Assembly: GCA_017934745.1 (NCBI GenBank)
Contig: JAGBIY010000005.1
Location: 1-64,000, forward strand
Source: Treponema sp.
GTDB taxonomy: Bacteria; Spirochaetota; Spirochaetia; Treponematales; Treponemataceae
Length of the DNA: 64,000 bases
Direction of reading: 5' to 3'
The notes beneath the pieces were generated by a model that was not told where the DNA came from, ran no database searches, and saw only the letters and a list, made by a program, of their open reading frames with translations. Below are positions 60,759-64,000 of the stretch, piece after piece. Made by a program: the position numbers and the translations under genes. Positions within the stretch are counted from its first letter, which is position 1. Each line of letters opens with the position of its first letter.

Positions 60759-63700
60759 ATGAATCGAAAAATTTTGTTATTCGCATTGCTTTTTTTGTTT
60801 TTCGCATCTTCCAGCGTGTTCGCCAAAAGGGACATAACGAAGCGGGATGTCGAGAAGATGGACAGCTGGCAGGAGGAATTCGATCTCGCGTCGAAGAAAT
60901 CAGGAAAGTACAACATAATCGTCACCGCGAAGGACAAGGGCGGAAATGTCGCCTACGGAGGACCGTACAACATCTACATAGACCCTGAGTCCGATCGCCC
61001 TGTGACGGGAATAACGAATCCTCAGCCGAACATGCGCGTCCCTGGAAACTTGAACATTGTCGGAACGTGTATCGACGACGACAACGACGGAAAGCCGAAG
61101 CGCGTGTGGCTCATCTTCGACGGCGACGAGGAGCACAAGGTCATGGCGAACGGAACCCAGTTCTGGTCGTACTATCTGGACACGACAGAGCTCGCCGAGG
61201 GCCCCCACACGATAGAGGCGTACGGAGAGGACTATCAGGTCGACGAAGGCAAGAAAGAGGCCATCGGAAAACGGGTGAAGGTCGTCTGGAACTTGGACAG
61301 ACGGCAGCCTGTCACCAGCGTGACGAACCACGGAATCGGAGAACTCGTTTCCGGGAAGGTCGATTTGAAAGGAACCGTGCACGACGGAAACGGAATCGAC
61401 TCCCTCGCATACTCTGTGGACGGCGGCGACGAATTCGAATCTGTGAAGCTCAAGTATGACAAAAAAGAGGCGATTTGGAAGTTCGAGCTTCCTGTCGACA
61501 CCCGCAAATTCCCCGACGGCCCTGCCGTGATTTGGTTCAAGGCCGTGGACAAGATGGGGTCTTCATCTGTCTATTCTTATCTCTATTTCATCGACAACAC
61601 AAAGCCTGACGTGAAAATCGTCTCCCCCGCAGAGGGCGAGGTGAGCAACGGAATATTCGGCGTGGCCGGATACGCCAAGGACAAAATCGGACTTTCGAAG
61701 CTCTCCTGGAAAGTCGGGGACAGCACGGGCGACTTCGAGTTGATTCCAGGAAACCCATATTTCTACAAGGAACTCGACACGAGGAACATGTCTGGAAAAT
61801 CCGTTTCCATCGAAATCACCGCGCTGGACACTCTCGGAAACTCGGTGACAATCAGGAAGGAGATTCCTCTTAATCAGGAACTGGACAAGCCTACTGTGAA
61901 AATCGACTTTCCATCATCCGGTGAAGCCTTGGACGGAGAAGCTAATTCGTATTACCTCGGAGGACTGGCCAGCGACGACGACGGCGTTTCTTCTGTGGCG
62001 TACAAAGTTGACGGAGGCGAGGAGAAGACCGTCGAGACACACGGAAGCTTCTATGTTCCTTTGTCCGACACATATCTCAAATATGGAAAGCATGTGGTTT
62101 CAGTCTATGCCACCGACATCCACGGAATCAAGGGAAACCCTGTCTCGGTGGAATTCGTATCGAAGGGAAAAGCTCCTGTGTTCGAGACTGACGTCATGTA
62201 CGGCCAGAAATTCCATCCAGAGGACAATCCCCATTTCGACTTGAAAGTGAAGTCCGACGCGGCTCTTGAAAGCGTCAAGTATGTCGTTTCGGGCGGGGAG
62301 AATTTCTCGTTCGAGCAGAGCGTGGATGTCGCCCCTGAAAGCAGAAGCGTTCCTGTGTCGATTCCGCTTTCGGACGCTCCGTGGGGAATGACGCAGCTCA
62401 AAGTTTTCGCGACTGACGTCTACGGCCGCACATCCGTGTTCAGGTCTCTCGTGAACATAAAGAATTTGACTAGAATCGAGACCGATTCTCCAAAGGTCGT
62501 GTTCGACGATACGAGGATTCTTCCGGGAAACGACGGGAATTCAGTAATCGTGAACGACAAGAACAACCCTGTGACCGGATACTTCCTCAACTCCACAGAC
62601 GTGGGGAACATAAAGTCTGTCGCTCTCGTTCCAGACACAAGGTTCGCGACTGTCGAGTTCAAGAAGAACGTGATTTATCTCAAGGCCGCCGCCGCCGACG
62701 GAGATTCCGCTCCTGTCGTTGTCCGCGTCACGACCGACCAGAACAAGACGTTCGACAGCCAGCCGATTGTGTTCCGCTCGAAGATGGAAGTCGATGTGCC
62801 GTCGGTTCATCTGGACGAGTCTCTGCAGGTGTTCGATGTGGAGAAGATTGTCCGCGAGGCGGTTGAGAGCGCGAGGGCGGAGGCTGACGCGAAATACGAG
62901 GCGGATGTGGCGGCATTGCGCGCCGAGGACCCGGAGGCGGAAGTTCCCGCGAAACCTGAGCTTGTCGTCCCTCCTCAGAGCCTCAAATTCAATGGAAAGA
63001 TAACTTCTTTGGCCGCCGTGAAGTCGCTCGGCTACAGAATATACTCGTTCGGTTGCGGCTATGACGCTGCCGCCGGAAACAAGATGACGAAGCTTCCCGA
63101 CAACGCTTCCGTCGGGGATTTCGTGAATTTGCCGCTTCCTTCCGGCCGCACCGCGGAGAAGGAATTCTCTTTTGAAATCCCGTGCTCTTCGTTCGGCGAT
63201 GGAATCTCTGTCGTGGAGGTCGTCGTCGACAACGGCGAGAAGGCCACCGATGCGTTCTTCGTCACGAACGTGAAAAGGGTGGGGAAGGACGCGAAGGGGA
63301 AAAACGTGTCCGCGGACGCTCCGCAGACCAGGTGGGTCGACGCGGAGGAGATATACTACGCGAGCGCGTTCCAGGGCGGAAACGAAATCTCCGGCGGGTT
63401 CGGCAGGTTCTCAAGAAGCGAGATAAACACGGCTGTGAAAAAATTCACCGCTTCCGTCTCTTATGGGGCGAAGCAGCCGGCCGTGTCGAACCACGATGTG
63501 AAGGCCGTCAGCGACGCGAAAGTGTTCATAAGGAAGATTGGCGATTTCGAATTCGCGAACGGAATGTTCTTCGTCATGCCCAAGGATGCGACGGGAATCC
63601 CCGTGGAGGTCGAAATCGAGTCCAAGATTCCGGTCAAGTCCATTTCGTTCAAGGTTGAAGGCGAGAAGACTCCAGGCGGAGAAGAGAGCGCATCCGGAAA

Positions 63701-64000
63701 CGACATTCCTGTCTCGCTCTTGTCCGAGAACAGATACACGGCGCAGTTCACTATCGGAAAACAGCCGTCCCGCCTTTCCGTCATAACAGTGAACGCTCTC
63801 ACAGACCTCGGAACGGCGACCTGCAGGGGCACCGTCTCGATTGTCCGCGACATGGACTCCTCAAAAATCTCGGATTCCGCGAAAGTGTATTGGAATCCTT
63901 CGAACGCCGAATACGCCGCTTCGGACAACCAATGGATTTTGAGCGATTCGTTCGAATTCGAGGGATTCGCGAATGTCTACGGACCTGTCACTGTTTCACT
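60759..64000 (+). CDS. Exported Ig-like repeat protein (3' end outside window)
   Basis: The frame is open from the ATG to the end of the window, giving 1080 codons. The ATG at 60759 (GGGG 6 nt upstream) gives the signal peptide MNRKILLFALLFLFFASSSVFA; an in-frame ATG at 60741 would add six residues. Ig-like modules follow with junctions ESDRPVTGI, DRRQPVTSV, DNTKPDVKI and ELDKPTVKI in the first 400 residues, each followed by strands such as VDLKGTVHDGNGIDSLAYSV. A charged, probably helical segment (IVREAVESARAEADAKYEAD, about 697-716) interrupts the beta-rich part. It is related in style to the two giant proteins at the left of the window but is not a close copy, and it lacks a lipobox. It is probably a periplasmic or surface structural protein. 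Confidence 0.88.
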   Translation, partial: MNRKILLFALLFLFFASSSVFAKRDITKRDVEKMDSWQEEFDLASKKSGKYNIIVTAKDKGGNVAYGGPYNIYIDPESDRPVTGITNPQPNMRVPGNLNIVGTCIDDDNDGKPKRVWLIFDGDEEHKVMANGTQFWSYYLDTTELAEGPHTIEAYGEDYQVDEGKKEAIGKRVKVVWNLDRRQPVTSVTNHGIGELVSGKVDLKGTVHDGNGIDSLAYSVDGGDEFESVKLKYDKKEAIWKFELPVDTRKFPDGPAVIWFKAVDKMGSSSVYSYLYFIDNTKPDVKIVSPAEGEVSNGIFGVAGYAKDKIGLSKLSWKVGDSTGDFELIPGNPYFYKELDTRNMSGKSVSIEITALDTLGNSVTIRKEIPLNQELDKPTVKIDFPSSGEALDGEANSYYLGGLASDDDGVSSVAYKVDGGEEKTVETHGSFYVPLSDTYLKYGKHVVSVYATDIHGIKGNPVSVEFVSKGKAPVFETDVMYGQKFHPEDNPHFDLKVKSDAALESVKYVVSGGENFSFEQSVDVAPESRSVPVSIPLSDAPWGMTQLKVFATDVYGRTSVFRSLVNIKNLTRIETDSPKVVFDDTRILPGNDGNSVIVNDKNNPVTGYFLNSTDVGNIKSVALVPDTRFATVEFKKNVIYLKAAAADGDSAPVVVRVTTDQNKTFDSQPIVFRSKMEVDVPSVHLDESLQVFDVEKIVREAVESARAEADAKYEADVAALRAEDPEAEVPAKPELVVPPQSLKFNGKITSLAAVKSLGYRIYSFGCGYDAAAGNKMTKLPDNASVGDFVNLPLPSGRTAEKEFSFEIPCSSFGDGISVVEVVVDNGEKATDAFFVTNVKRVGKDAKGKNVSADAPQTRWVDAEEIYYASAFQGGNEISGGFGRFSRSEINTAVKKFTASVSYGAKQPAVSNHDVKAVSDAKVFIRKIGDFEFANGMFFVMPKDATGIPVEVEIESKIPVKSISFKVEGEKTPGGEESASGNDIPVSLLSENRYTAQFTIGKQPSRLSVITVNALTDLGTATCRGTVSIVRDMDSSKISDSAKVYWNPSNAEYAASDNQWILSDSFEFEGFANVYGPVTVS

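Noticed and set aside
1..64000. CRISPR arrays, tRNA or rRNA genes, integrases, phage genes
   Set aside because: No regularly spaced direct repeats, cloverleaf-like segments, rRNA sequence or recombinase motifs were noticed on reading; this is not a substitute for a dedicated scan.

Overview
The window reads as chromosome of a spirochaete, most likely a free-living or gut/rumen-type Treponema. This is inferred from gene content and style: giant Ig-like surface lipoproteins, a HD-GYP/chemotaxis pair, an Rpn-family nuclease, a spirochaete-type protein of unknown function (56152-57567), frequent GAC/AAG/GGA codons at about 50% GC or more, and small palindromic intergenic repeats. I could not run any search, so the genus is an inference. 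No rRNA, tRNA, CRISPR array, prophage or classical insertion sequence was seen.

Layout. 1-24.7 kb holds two tandem paralogous genes, each about 11.5 kb, for exported Ig-like repeat proteins. The first is cut at its 5' end by the window. Between them lies an Rpn (PD-(D/E)XK) nuclease gene on the minus strand, whose C-terminal tail has been tandemly duplicated and carries a perfect internal Shine-Dalgarno. 24.9-25.5 kb is a YefM/YoeB-type toxin-antitoxin pair. 25.6-27.0 kb is a membrane-anchored binding-protein-like gene. 27.1-35.9 kb is a plus-strand run: a glycosidase-like lipoprotein, mnmE, glmS, an SGNH esterase and glutamine synthetase, followed by three hairpins and an ANTAR regulator. 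35.9-38.3 kb is an oxidative-stress operon: glutathione peroxidase, an OhrR-type regulator, a thioredoxin-reductase-like flavoprotein without a recognisable NADPH site, and thioredoxin. asnB, a HD-GYP phosphodiesterase and a chemoreceptor follow to 44.4 kb.

44.4-57.6 kb is all minus strand. It holds an M20 peptidase joined to a three-gene module (SPFH protein, zinc-ribbon protein, TPM-domain protein) resembling the Bacillus subtilis ydjGHI partners of PspA. Upstream of that are a coupled group (SH3-like lipoprotein, ABC-F ATPase, PF06541-like membrane protein), a MraY-type transferase, an OppA-like binding protein and a spirochaete-type protein of unknown function. thrS (57.9-59.7 kb) is flanked on both sides by related palindromic elements. 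The window ends in a third exported Ig-like protein gene, open at its 3' end.

Main points for follow-up: (i) the Rpn gene with an internally initiated tail and extra tail copies, lying between two 11.5 kb direct-repeat-like genes whose C-terminal modules appear to have been exchanged; (ii) the OhrR/Gpx/pyridine-nucleotide-independent thioredoxin system with two candidate operators around one strong promoter; (iii) a cluster of minus-strand genes with a -10 box only 6-9 nt from the ATG and no Shine-Dalgarno, suggesting leaderless mRNAs; (iv) a terminator hairpin inside the leader of the 3868-residue lipoprotein gene.
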